Source: JAGXIT01 sp964393815
Lineage (GTDB): Bacteria > Patescibacteriota > Saccharimonadia > Saccharimonadales > UBA4665
NCBI GenBank assembly: GCA_964393815.1
Contig: CAYMUP010000014.1
Span: 1 to 21,060, forward strand
Length of the DNA: 21,060 nt
Reading direction: 5' to 3'
Positions 12,935 to 20,882 of the stretch are shown here, piece by piece; position 1 is the first letter of the stretch, and each line of letters begins with the position of its first letter. The position numbers and the translations under genes were made by a program. The notes beneath the pieces were generated by a model. It had not been told where the DNA came from, ran no database searches, and worked only from the letters and a program-made list of their open reading frames with translations.

Positions 12935-13726
12935 ATGTTTCGTAAAAACACACTCGCGATGCTTGTGAGTGAATTTTTGGGTACTGGCCTGCTCGCGCTT
13001 GCTGTGCTCAGTATGCTCAGGTCCCAGGGTGGTACATTTAACACAGCGGCCGCAGCCGGTCTCATGGTAGGCTTGCTTGTGCTCGCTATTGGCGCTATTT
13101 CTGGCGCAGTGGTAAACCCAGCTGTTACGCTTGGTTTGTGGTCCTTACGTAAGCTCAAGACTTTACAAGCGCTCTCATACATTCTTGTCCAATTTGCGGG
13201 CGCTGCCGCAGCTTGGTATCTATTTGTTTACTTTACCAAAATCGATACTGGTACCATCAAACACGAAGAAGTAACCAAGTTTGCCTCACGCACCTTTGCC
13301 GCTGAGCTACTCGGTACATTTGTCTTTACCTTTGCAATTGCAGCGGCAATTTACCAGCGCTTGGCTGGTGGTGCAAAAGCATTTGTCATTGGTGGTGGCT
13401 TGGCGCTTGGTATCATCGTCGCTAGCCTTGGTTCTGCCGGCGCACTAAACCCAGCTGTTGCATTTTCAATCCAGCAGTGGAATCTGTGGGCCTACATGCT
13501 TGCTCCTGTTGTCGGTGCACTACTTGGTTTCAACCTATACAACCTTCTATTTGTTGAAACAGAGGTTGCAGAGATCGAAGAGGCCCGTGCTGAAGCTGTC
13601 GAAGAGCGCGTCGCAAATGCTCGTGTTGCTCGTGTCGTTGAAAAGCCAGCTCGTGCAACAACTGCAAAGCGTGCTACTACGACCCGCAAAGCTACTGCTA
13701 AAAAAGCAACTGCAAAGCGCAAGTAA
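12935..13726 (+). CDS. MIP-family (aquaporin/glycerol facilitator-like) channel with basic C-terminal tail, 263 aa
   Basis: A six-helix membrane channel. The two half-helix motifs are SGAVVNPAVTLG (N61-P-A63) and GSAGALNPAVAFS (N172-P-A174). The residue after the second NPA, normally the Arg of the selectivity filter, is V175, so the pore should be less polar and its substrate is uncertain. The channel ends near residue 207; the remaining 56 residues are an acidic helix (ETEVAEIEEARAEAVEERV) and then a Lys/Arg/Ala/Thr-rich tail (ATTAKRATTTRKATAKK) like histone H1 or bacterial nucleoid tails. GGAGG lies 9 nt before the ATG, one of the few good ribosome sites outside the atp operon. A strong terminator follows 17 nt after the stop. 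Confidence 0.9.
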   Translation: MFRKNTLAMLVSEFLGTGLLALAVLSMLRSQGGTFNTAAAAGLMVGLLVLAIGAISGAVVNPAVTLGLWSLRKLKTLQALSYILVQFAGAAAAWYLFVYFTKIDTGTIKHEEVTKFASRTFAAELLGTFVFTFAIAAAIYQRLAGGAKAFVIGGGLALGIIVASLGSAGALNPAVAFSIQQWNLWAYMLAPVVGALLGFNLYNLLFVETEVAEIEEARAEAVEERVANARVARVVEKPARATTAKRATTTRKATAKKATAKRK

Positions 13727-13743
13727 TCTACGCTAGTAGCTAT

Positions 13744-13775
13744 AAAAACACTGCCTTTTTACAGGCAGTGTTTTT
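13744..13775. terminator. Bidirectional Rho-independent terminator
   Basis: A perfect 12-bp stem AAAAACACTGCC / GGCAGTGTTTTT around an 8-nt loop, with an A run on one side and a T run on the other. It serves the channel gene on the plus strand and the converging carboxypeptidase gene on the minus strand. Confidence 0.95.
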
Positions 13776-13797
13776 ACTGTAAGATGCTGTTAAAAGA

Positions 13798-14379
13798 CTA
13801 TTTACCGTTTGATGACCAGTGCCAAGGTTCGCTCGGCAGATTCCAGACACCGTAAGCCGAAGCATTTTTCTTCATCCAGTTTATGCAACTGTAGTTTTGG
13901 CCGATTGTTATGCCATTACAGGTAAAATCTATGGCAAGTCCCCACTGATGCATACTTTGTCCTGGGGCGGCAGCTGGATAGCCGTGATCATACAGCCACT
14001 TTTGGGCAGCGTATGAACGATAACTGCCGATTGAATAAGGCGCTACAGTGCTTTCCTTAGCCTGTAGGTTATATCCTGAACGCAGTGCAGCAGCACGCAT
14101 CTGTGTAATAGCCTGAGCCCAACGCTCATTAACGACGATATTTGAACCGCTAATCTTTGTAACTTTGACATCTAGGTATGACCCCTTTGAACCAAGTTTA
14201 CAAAGTGGTTTCAAACCACCTTTAGTGTACGTGGAGCAGATCTGTGCGTTCGAAGGCACTTCGTATGACAACTTTACAGTACTGGCTGCGCTTGCTTGCG
14301 CAGGAAATGCGAGCAACGCCAAAAGCATTAAACTAACTAGTAGTGCTGATAACCGTTTGAAGGAAGTTGAATTGGTCAT
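13798..14379 (-). CDS. Exported M15-family D-alanyl-D-alanine carboxypeptidase, 193 aa
   Basis: A secreted cell-wall peptidase that trims D-Ala from peptidoglycan stem peptides. Residues 1-31 are a signal peptide (RLSALLVSLMLLALLAFPA, cut near ASA). The VanY/DdpX-type zinc site is complete: SYRSYAAQ at 119-126, PGQSMHQWGLAIDF at 139-152 supplying H144 and D151, and SEPWHWS at 183-189 supplying catalytic E184 and zinc ligand H187. Four cysteines (48, 60, 154, 165) could form two disulfides outside the cell. The length is that of a single catalytic domain with a short N-terminal region. The promoter puts the transcript start on the ATG itself, and no Shine-Dalgarno is present. Substrate could be self or host-derived wall; that cannot be seen. 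Confidence 0.92.
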   Translation of the reverse strand: MTNSTSFKRLSALLVSLMLLALLAFPAQASAASTVKLSYEVPSNAQICSTYTKGGLKPLCKLGSKGSYLDVKVTKISGSNIVVNERWAQAITQMRAAALRSGYNLQAKESTVAPYSIGSYRSYAAQKWLYDHGYPAAAPGQSMHQWGLAIDFTCNGITIGQNYSCINWMKKNASAYGVWNLPSEPWHWSSNGK

Positions 14380-14385
14380 TCTTAC

Positions 14386-14414
14386 ATAATAGCATAAACA
14401 ATATATATTGTCAA
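14386..14414 (-). promoter_or_regulatory. Promoter of the carboxypeptidase gene, leaderless, with repeated AT-rich sites
   Basis: TTGACA (14414-14409), 17 nt, TATTAT (14391-14386), then 6 nt to the ATG at 14379. The decamer ACAATATATA occurs twice on the minus strand across the -35 region, 4 nt apart, and the downstream copy extends to the 14-nt palindrome ACAATATATATTGT. These could be operator half-sites. Confidence 0.75.
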
Positions 14415-14441
14415 GTATATATTGTTACAAGTACACTAATC

Positions 14442-17400
14442 CTAAGGTTTTTTCACCTCTAGATCCTGTATGTGTGCGTGTATTAGCACATCTTCAAAAC
14501 GTTCTACTTCCTTCAAAGATTGCCCAAATGATGTAGTTTCTGGGAAATCTAAGTGCTGTACGGCGTACCAGAAAGCCTCAAGCAGATTCCTTATTCTTGT
14601 AGTCTGTTCCGGGTTAAAATTGACTGTTTTTTCTAGAATATCCCCGTGTAGATCAGGCTCAACAAACACAATCTTTCCCATATCCACAGTATAGCCGGCA
14701 TAAGTGTGGGAGCCTTCAACGAGCAATTTATAGCAGTAGAGCTGCAAGGTGTAGCGATGTAGTTTTAGCGAGTCCGTGCCGAGGGAACCAGTTTTGTAGT
14801 CTACGACTGTGATGGTACGATTATTTTTGTCTATTTCTAGCAAATCAACTTTACCGCCCAGATGGGCTTCACCGACGAGCACACCTTCATCACGGAATGA
14901 TTTTTCGGCAACATTGCCCTGTTTGTATGACGAGCGTTTTTCGGCGAGATAGGCTGCGAGCGCCCCCCTAGCTCTCGCCTGTTGTTGCTCGACTTGCTCT
15001 TCCGAAAGCGGCTCGCGGGATAGATACTGCGTGGCCTGGTCTAAAATCATTTCATCTGGCGGAATGTCGCCAGTTTTATTAAGCTCGTTTTGCAGCCATT
15101 CTAGAGCGGTGTGCACGGCATTGCCAAAACTAATATCTACAGTTGGGCTACCAGGCAGGCGCAGAAGCGTGCCGAGTAAGAAACTCTCCGGTCCACCATA
15201 TTTGAGGTCCAGGAAATGGGTGAGATGGGTTGGACTAACCTGGTAGCGTTCCAGCCGCTCACGCAGCAGTTCACGCAGCGGGGCATCGTTATAAGAGAGA
15301 TGTCTGGTTTGCCAATTGAGCGCCAATGTCTCAATACCCGGAGCATCTGTTTTGTCAAAGATAACTTTTTGATGTCCAGACGGAAGGCTGCGAGCAAGGC
15401 TCGTGTCATTTTCTTCTACCTCATCCAAATACTTGAGCCTAGCAGGTGTCTTGCCGGCGAAATTCGACCTATAAGAAGTGAGATATAACCCACTTTTTGC
15501 TCGAGTCATGGCGACGTAAAGAAGACGGAGCCTTTCATCCTCGGTAGTTCCAGTGTGTCGAATCGACGCGAGGTTGTGCGGGAGTGTCAATTTATTGCCA
15601 GCGTCGCCTGAAGTACTGCCCCACACATCATCGTGGCAGCTCGGTAGGAACACATAGGGATACTCAAGTCCCTTTGCCTTAAAAACTGTTATAAGTTGCA
15701 CAGCATCTGCAGCCTGACTGTAGGGGCTTGTGTTGAGCATTTGCTCGCCGGCCATTTCGTAGCGTTCTGTAAAATCTATCAGGTCGCTTAGGGTTAAGAA
15801 TTTGTTTTTACCCGCTTGATACTCTCGCAGTTTTTCACGTAGAACCGTGAGCTCAGTTGCAGTTTCAAACAATACCTGCTCACCCTGCGCTTTAAAATAA
15901 TAATCACGCAGGGGGCTGCGTACACTCGGCAGGCTCGCGTCAGTGGTTTGTACGTCAACACTACCGATAAGTGCGTCGAGGATTGCTTCGCAGCTCTCTG
16001 TTGAAGTGCGTCCAGCAAGAGTCAAAAAAAGCAGCACCGCGTGTTTAAATGGGGGGTTTGCAAGCAATAGCTTTGTCCAGGGGCCTCGCTGATCGCTCGC
16101 CTCCCAAGAAAGCTCCCACAGCTGCTCTGTGGCAAACCCCCACATCTCATAGCTTAGTACTTCTGCCCAGAGGCTATTTGCTAGGTCGTGTTTACCGCTG
16201 GCAAGCGCAAGCGTCAGCTTCGACATCGTCAGGAGCTGTCGTATAACTGGAGCTTCCAAAATGTTTTCACGCTTTTCGTACGACACGGGCACGCCGGCTT
16301 CATGCAGGTATGGCACGAGCGGCTCGAGGTATTTATGCTTGGGCGCTAAGATGGCGATTTCACTTGGTTTGACCCCCTGACCGATGAGCGATTTCACTTG
16401 GTTTGTGATTCCTTGCCGCTCAGTGATATCACTTGTGTATTCACGCCTTTCTAAAATAAGTGGTGAAATATCTGCCGCTTTCGGGTCGAGTATTTTGGTG
16501 ACACCCGCAAAATGTTGATGCAGGCGAGTGTCAATTTGAGTTGCAATTTTTTCGGCACTTTCTAAAATTTTTGCATGAGACCGGTAGTTTTCTCTGAGTG
16601 AAATAATTTTGACACCTGCATACATGCGGGCAAAATCCAGCATGTTACTTGCCTCTGCTCCTTGAAAAGCGTAGATTGCCTGGTCATCGTCGCCCACGGC
16701 GAGCACGTTTGGTTTGCCTTCGTGCACGGGGTTGTCCGTGAGTAATTTGACAAGTTTAAGCTGTGCCGCATTAGTGTCTTGGAACTCGTCGAGTAATATG
16801 AATTGGTACTGCTCCTGTAATGTGTATCGAAGGTCATCATTGTTTTCTAAAACATCTATTGCACGTAAGATCATATCATCGAAATCGTAGAGTCCGGCTG
16901 CGGCAAGGGCAATTTGATAGCGTTCAAGAACATCTGCGAGAGCGGCAGTGCGCCTTGCCTCAAGGGCGCCAGCGAGCACAAACTCGCCGGAAGCATTTTT
17001 GACAAGCCATTTATTTTTCCATTTGGTGAGAGGTGTCGTTTTTTCTAGCTCAATTGCATTTGCAAGAGCGGATTGCAATTCCGTGTGAGCGAGCAGAGCG
17101 TAGTTAGGTAGTCTTCCGGCCTCGGCATGTTTGCTACGTGCCGATTCTAGCACAGACAAAACCTGGAGGTACAGCGGTTCGGCAACTTGTAACTTTGACG
17201 GCATACGGGCCGCATGCGGTGCAAGCAAACCCCCAATTTCTGAAGCAGTGCTTTGGATGAGGTCCAGGTTTTCTTTTGCGAGCGTTCGCAGTTCTTCGGG
17301 GGTAATCAAGCCACGTTTGACCTCACTAATGGTACTCATAAGATCGCCAATATGATGCCTGGTCTGCTTAATTGGGCTGCGGTAGTCAACTTCGTCAATG

Positions 17401-17780
17401 ATCTGCGTCAGTATTTGGTGTTGGCCTAGTTTGTCGATGGGCCGCTCTAATCGTAAGTCAGTAAAATATTCGGGATACCGGCCAATGACGGTGCGACCAA
17501 AGGCATGGTACGTACCAATCTGCACGTCATATGCATGCTTGCCGATGAACTGAGTGAGCCGCTCTCGCATGTTTCGCGCGCCACCTTCGGTAAATGTAAG
17601 GCATAAAATATTTTCAGGCAAAGTGTCTGTCGAGCGCAGAATGTGCGCAACTCGGGCGCTCAGCAGCTGTGTTTTGCCTGTGCCTGGCCCAGCGATAACG
17701 AGCACAGGTCCATACAGCGTATTTACCGCCTCTTTTTGCGCCGCATTAAGGCGCTGGTACACTTTCTCGAAATCTTCCAT
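14442..17780 (-). CDS. UvrD/PcrA-like superfamily 1 helicase fused to RecB-type nuclease, 1112 aa
   Basis: A DNA-end-processing or repair motor-nuclease. Helicase motifs in order: QKEAV near residue 15, Walker A GPGTGKT 31-37, GTYHAFG motif, Walker B DEFQDT 331-336, GDDDQAIYAFQGA, LRENYRSH, the VFKAKGLEYPYVFLP motif and the VAMTRAKSGLYLT motif VI. The C-terminal 230 residues carry a PD-(D/E)XK nuclease: H890 (GNAVH), D979 (GGKVDLLEID) and D994-Y-K996 (VVDYKTG). No cysteine cluster for the iron-sulfur staple of AddB-type nucleases is present. The architecture resembles single-chain AddA/AdnB-like proteins; a partner subunit is not encoded nearby. A TATAAT box ends 8 nt before the ATG, so the message is probably leaderless. 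Confidence 0.93.
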   Translation of the reverse strand: MEDFEKVYQRLNAAQKEAVNTLYGPVLVIAGPGTGKTQLLSARVAHILRSTDTLPENILCLTFTEGGARNMRERLTQFIGKHAYDVQIGTYHAFGRTVIGRYPEYFTDLRLERPIDKLGQHQILTQIIDEVDYRSPIKQTRHHIGDLMSTISEVKRGLITPEELRTLAKENLDLIQSTASEIGGLLAPHAARMPSKLQVAEPLYLQVLSVLESARSKHAEAGRLPNYALLAHTELQSALANAIELEKTTPLTKWKNKWLVKNASGEFVLAGALEARRTAALADVLERYQIALAAAGLYDFDDMILRAIDVLENNDDLRYTLQEQYQFILLDEFQDTNAAQLKLVKLLTDNPVHEGKPNVLAVGDDDQAIYAFQGAEASNMLDFARMYAGVKIISLRENYRSHAKILESAEKIATQIDTRLHQHFAGVTKILDPKAADISPLILERREYTSDITERQGITNQVKSLIGQGVKPSEIAILAPKHKYLEPLVPYLHEAGVPVSYEKRENILEAPVIRQLLTMSKLTLALASGKHDLANSLWAEVLSYEMWGFATEQLWELSWEASDQRGPWTKLLLANPPFKHAVLLFLTLAGRTSTESCEAILDALIGSVDVQTTDASLPSVRSPLRDYYFKAQGEQVLFETATELTVLREKLREYQAGKNKFLTLSDLIDFTERYEMAGEQMLNTSPYSQAADAVQLITVFKAKGLEYPYVFLPSCHDDVWGSTSGDAGNKLTLPHNLASIRHTGTTEDERLRLLYVAMTRAKSGLYLTSYRSNFAGKTPARLKYLDEVEENDTSLARSLPSGHQKVIFDKTDAPGIETLALNWQTRHLSYNDAPLRELLRERLERYQVSPTHLTHFLDLKYGGPESFLLGTLLRLPGSPTVDISFGNAVHTALEWLQNELNKTGDIPPDEMILDQATQYLSREPLSEEQVEQQQARARGALAAYLAEKRSSYKQGNVAEKSFRDEGVLVGEAHLGGKVDLLEIDKNNRTITVVDYKTGSLGTDSLKLHRYTLQLYCYKLLVEGSHTYAGYTVDMGKIVFVEPDLHGDILEKTVNFNPEQTTRIRNLLEAFWYAVQHLDFPETTSFGQSLKEVERFEDVLIHAHIQDLEVKKP

Positions 17781-17788
17781 TAACTAAA

Positions 17789-17794
17789 ATTATA
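17789..17794 (-). promoter_or_regulatory. -10 box of the helicase-nuclease gene
   Basis: An exact TATAAT on the minus strand (17794-17789), 8 nt before the ATG at 17780. The -35 region is weak (TATGAT or ATGATA at 17-18 nt). Predicted start is at 17781-17782, again giving a leaderless message. Confidence 0.5.
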
Positions 17795-17813
17795 CGCTTG
17801 GTAGCTAGATTTA

Positions 17814-17841
17814 TCATAGTGCTTATGAAGTATCACTATGA
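17814..17841. repeat. 8-bp inverted repeat at the end of the NDH-2 gene
   Basis: TCATAGTG (17814-17821) and CACTATGA (17834-17841) are perfect inverted copies around a 12-nt loop, and the right arm covers the NDH-2 stop codon. It may act as a weak terminator or 3'-end stabiliser between NDH-2 and the downstream helicase gene; no T run follows on the minus strand. Confidence 0.4.
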
Positions 17842-19044
17842 CGAAAAACCGCAGACAGGACAGAGGTCTTCGTGCTCAAAAGCAGTAGCCCATTGGGCGG
17901 CTGCATCTGACGGCGACTGCAGGTCTAAGAAACCGCGTATATCAGCAGCTTCACGGAGTAACCAGCCAAGCCGACCGTCAAACACCCACCTGCCCCACTG
18001 TACACTTGCCCAGCGGTTACCGACGGGTGTGACATAAACTGGTTCGTGTGGGCGGTAAGCCAGCTTTGGCTCTTCGCGGTGCATAAGGTCAAAGTTATGA
18101 GCTACAAATTCGGCATCATAAATGGCAGTTTGCGCCATGCCGCTAAATGGTGTTTCGGCGTTGTCACCAATGACGAAAACATCTTTACTACCCTCGGCTC
18201 GTAAAAATTCATCAACGAGTACTTTGCCTCTTGGGCTGAGCGTAAACTGGTTTGCGGCAAAAAACGGATTGTTAGCGACGCCTGCTGTCCATATGATGGT
18301 ATGGCTGTGAAGCGGTTTGCCCGAGACGGTTAGCCCTTCTGCGGTTGCGCCTTCGACGCGCTTCCCAAGATAGAGTTTGACTCCAAGTTTGCGAAGACGT
18401 TTTGCGATACGTCTGCCAACCTTTTTGTCGAGTCGTGGCATGAGCGAAGGCTGCGCTTCCACGAGGTCAATATGAGGCACCCTTCCTTTAATATTGTGTT
18501 TTTTGACAATTTCTCTTAAGTAAAAACTGAGTGCTCCAGCCAGTTCAATCCCCGTGGGGCCACCACCGACGACAATATAGTTGCTGTCAAGCTCCTTCTC
18601 GCCGATGAGCTGAGCATGTAAGTGGCGTTTGAGCCGTTCCGCATCGGGAATACTCTTGATACCGTAGGCGTTGTCTTCGAGCCCGGGTATGCCGAAAAAG
18701 TTCGTGACGACACCGAGCGCGAGCACTAGGTAGTCATAGGTAAGCACGGTATGGTTTTCTAAAGAGATAGTTTTGCCGGTCTTGTTCACACTCGCGACTT
18801 TTGCCTCCATGAGCTCAATATCTTTGCCGTCAAATATCTCAGCGAGCGGTATGGCGGACTGTTCGTCACTGCCACCTGTCGCGGTACGATACATCGTCGG
18901 ATAGTAGTAAAAGTCTGAGCGCTCTGAGACTAGGGTTATATGGTACTGGCCCAATTTTGCAAGTTCCAGTGCGGTCTTGACGCCGCCAAACCCACCGCCG
19001 ACGATCACAATTCTCTTCTGGGATGCTTTTTTCTTCTCTGTCAT
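17836..19044 (-). CDS. ndh: Type II NADH dehydrogenase (NDH-2), 402 aa
   Basis: A single-subunit flavoprotein that passes electrons from NADH to membrane quinone without pumping protons. The FAD-binding motif is IVIVGGGFGG at residues 12-21, the NADH-binding motif VVGGGPTGIELAG at 158-170, and the second FAD motif VFVIGDNAE at 289-297 with AQTA following. The start chosen is ATG 19044, which has GAGGTG just upstream; a GTG two codons earlier lies inside that site. The C-terminus (about 345-402) replaces the usual membrane-anchor helix with a Trp-rich stretch and ends in HEDLCPVCGFSS, a CPxC knuckle at C395/C398 that I do not know from the family. It is divergent from the flavin oxidase gene, with promoters back to back. 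Confidence 0.92.
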   Translation of the reverse strand: MTEKKKASQKRIVIVGGGFGGVKTALELAKLGQYHITLVSERSDFYYYPTMYRTATGGSDEQSAIPLAEIFDGKDIELMEAKVASVNKTGKTISLENHTVLTYDYLVLALGVVTNFFGIPGLEDNAYGIKSIPDAERLKRHLHAQLIGEKELDSNYIVVGGGPTGIELAGALSFYLREIVKKHNIKGRVPHIDLVEAQPSLMPRLDKKVGRRIAKRLRKLGVKLYLGKRVEGATAEGLTVSGKPLHSHTIIWTAGVANNPFFAANQFTLSPRGKVLVDEFLRAEGSKDVFVIGDNAETPFSGMAQTAIYDAEFVAHNFDLMHREEPKLAYRPHEPVYVTPVGNRWASVQWGRWVFDGRLGWLLREAADIRGFLDLQSPSDAAAQWATAFEHEDLCPVCGFSS

Positions 19045-19053
19045 ATTCACCTC

Positions 19054-19059
19054 ATTGTA
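19054..19059 (-). promoter_or_regulatory. Extended -10 box of the NDH-2 gene
   Basis: TGATACAAT on the minus strand: TGn followed by TACAAT (19059-19054). It lies 9 nt before the ATG at 19044, so the leader is 2-3 nt at most and the GAGGTG there may not be transcribed in full. No good -35 box. Confidence 0.45.
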
Positions 19060-19119
19060 TCAGCAAGCATAAACGGATTGCTAGGCTTTAATGTATGTAA
19101 TAAGGCTTATGTTTTATGG

Positions 19120-19125
19120 TACTCT
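19120..19125 (+). promoter_or_regulatory. Extended -10 box of the flavin oxidase gene
   Basis: TGGTACTCT: TGn followed by TACTCT (19120-19125), 10 nt before the ATG at 19136. No convincing -35 box and no Shine-Dalgarno. Only 60 nt separates it from the divergent NDH-2 -10 box. Confidence 0.4.
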
Positions 19126-19135
19126 AGAGTTTAGA

Positions 19136-20821
19136 ATGGGCACCGCAAAGAAACCAGAATTAAACTTGAAGCAAGAGCTAAAAAAACTGGGCTTTACTGG
19201 CGAGCTTGATGATTCGCCCCAGTCTCGTGATTTTTATAGTCACGACGCGAGTATGTTTGAGCTCCGTCCGCAGCTCATTGCTAGCCCCAAAACGACGGCC
19301 GATGTACAGCGACTTGTCCGGTTTGTCTCTGCAAATAAAAAAAGTAATCCTCAGCTTTCACTCACCGGTCGTGCAGCTGGTACAGATATGGCGGGTGGCG
19401 CAATCAATGAGTCAATTATTGTCAATTTTGCCAAGCATTTCACGCATGTTGGACCGGTCAAAGAACTTACCATGACGACCCAGCCGGGCGTGTTTTATCG
19501 TGATTTTGAGCGCGAGACACTTAAACACAATCTCATTATGCCCTCTTACCCCGCTAGCCGCGAACTTTGTATGATGGGCGGCATCGTGGCGAATAATTCT
19601 GGCGGCGAAAAATCACTTGAGTACGGTAAAGTTGAAAACTTTGTGACTGAGCTAAAGGTTGTGTTTGCAGACGGCAAAGAGTACTCCGTCAAACCGCTGA
19701 CTAAAAAGCAGCTTGACGCCAAAATAAACCAGGGTGACTTCGAAGGTAACGTCTATAAAAAAATCTATAAACTCTGCGAAGACCATTATGACCTCATCAA
19801 AGAAGCAAAGCCAAACGTCAGCAAAAACAGCATGGGCTACACGCTTTGGCGAGTCTGGGACCGTGAAACTGGTATTTTTGATCTTGGCCAGCTGATCATC
19901 GGTTCGGAGGGTACGCTCGGTCTGGTGACTGAGGCAAAATTTCGCTTGGTGCCGACCAGGCCGCACTCAGGTCTACTCGTCTTATTCCTGAAAGACACGA
20001 AAGCACTCGGTAAACTCATACCAAAAGTGCTCGAACACAAACCGGCAACATTTGAATGTTTTGACGAAGCAACTCTTCTGCTCAGCATCAAGTTCATGCC
20101 GTACTTCTTAAAGATGCTTGGGCTTCGGCGGTTCATCCACTTGGTTCTTTCACTGATCCCTGACGCCGCACAGTTACTGCGGGGCGTACCTAAAATGGTA
20201 CTAATGGTAGAGTTCAACGGTGAGAGTGAGGAAGAGGTTCGTACGAAAGTCGCTCGCCTCCACCGAGAACTGGGCAAGTACCGCGCCCGTTACGAAATAA
20301 ATGGTTTTGAAGAGACTCCCACTGAAGGCAAAAGTGAAAAATTTTGGGTCATGCGCCGCTACGCCTTCCAGGTACTTCGCAAGAAAGTCAAAGAAAAACA
20401 TACTGCACCCTACATCGACGATTTTATCGTTGCGCCGGAGCACCTTGTAAAGTTTTTGCCTGAGCTACGCAAAATCATTAAAAAGTACAAGCTCTTTGCG
20501 ACCATTCAGGGACACATCGGCGATGGCAACTTTCACGTTATACCGCTCATGAAGATCGAGGAACCGAGCGAACGTAAAAAGATTGAACCGTCTCAGCGAG
20601 AGGTAAATAATCTGGTGCTCAAATATGGCGGTAGCCTCAGTGGTGAGCACAACGACGGCCTAGTGCGGGGTCCATGGCTAGAAGCGCAGTTTGGGCGCGA
20701 GGTGCTGGCGCTCTTTAAAGAAGTCAAAAGCATATTTGACCCCGAAAACATCTTTAACCCGCACAAAAAAACCGACGCTACCTGGGATTACACCTTCTCC
20801 CACATCCGCGACCATTTCTAA
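19136..20821 (+). CDS. FAD-linked oxidase, D-lactate/glycolate dehydrogenase-like, 561 aa
   Basis: A flavoprotein of the FAD-binding type 4 (VAO/PCMH fold) family that oxidises a 2-hydroxyacid and probably gives electrons to quinone. The FAD domain shows PQLIASPKTTADVQ (45-58), LTGRAAGTDMAGGA (76-89), TTQPGVFYRDFE (114-125) and the MMGGIVANNSGGEKSLEYG segment (146-164), then IIGSEGTLGLVTEA. The C-terminal cap has GHIGDGNFH (459-467) and SGEHNDGLVRG (502-512), which bind the substrate and flavin. No iron-sulfur domain follows, unlike longer GlcD/GlpC fusions. The ATG at 19136 is preferred over an upstream ATG at 19091, which would overlap the divergent promoter region. Adjacent to NDH-2, it fits a quinone-reducing respiratory set. 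Exact substrate is not determined. Confidence 0.88.
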   Translation: MGTAKKPELNLKQELKKLGFTGELDDSPQSRDFYSHDASMFELRPQLIASPKTTADVQRLVRFVSANKKSNPQLSLTGRAAGTDMAGGAINESIIVNFAKHFTHVGPVKELTMTTQPGVFYRDFERETLKHNLIMPSYPASRELCMMGGIVANNSGGEKSLEYGKVENFVTELKVVFADGKEYSVKPLTKKQLDAKINQGDFEGNVYKKIYKLCEDHYDLIKEAKPNVSKNSMGYTLWRVWDRETGIFDLGQLIIGSEGTLGLVTEAKFRLVPTRPHSGLLVLFLKDTKALGKLIPKVLEHKPATFECFDEATLLLSIKFMPYFLKMLGLRRFIHLVLSLIPDAAQLLRGVPKMVLMVEFNGESEEEVRTKVARLHRELGKYRARYEINGFEETPTEGKSEKFWVMRRYAFQVLRKKVKEKHTAPYIDDFIVAPEHLVKFLPELRKIIKKYKLFATIQGHIGDGNFHVIPLMKIEEPSERKKIEPSQREVNNLVLKYGGSLSGEHNDGLVRGPWLEAQFGREVLALFKEVKSIFDPENIFNPHKKTDATWDYTFSHIRDHF

Positions 20822-20865
20822 AACCCTCAAGCACTATAATGTGTGCACTGCCGAAGACACTCGTG

Positions 20866-20871
20866 TATAGT
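20866..20871 (+). promoter_or_regulatory. Possible -10 box of the last gene
   Basis: TATAGT at 20866-20871, 11 nt before the ATG at 20883, with no Shine-Dalgarno in between. A better-matching TATAAT at 20835-20840 would give a leader of about 35 nt. Neither has a clear -35 box. Confidence 0.35.
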
Positions 20872-20882
20872 TAGACGTAAGC

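Noticed and set aside
19091..19135. Upstream ATG start (15 extra residues) for the flavin oxidase
   Set aside because: The added segment has no family similarity, lacks a ribosome site and would cover the -10 box at 19120-19125.
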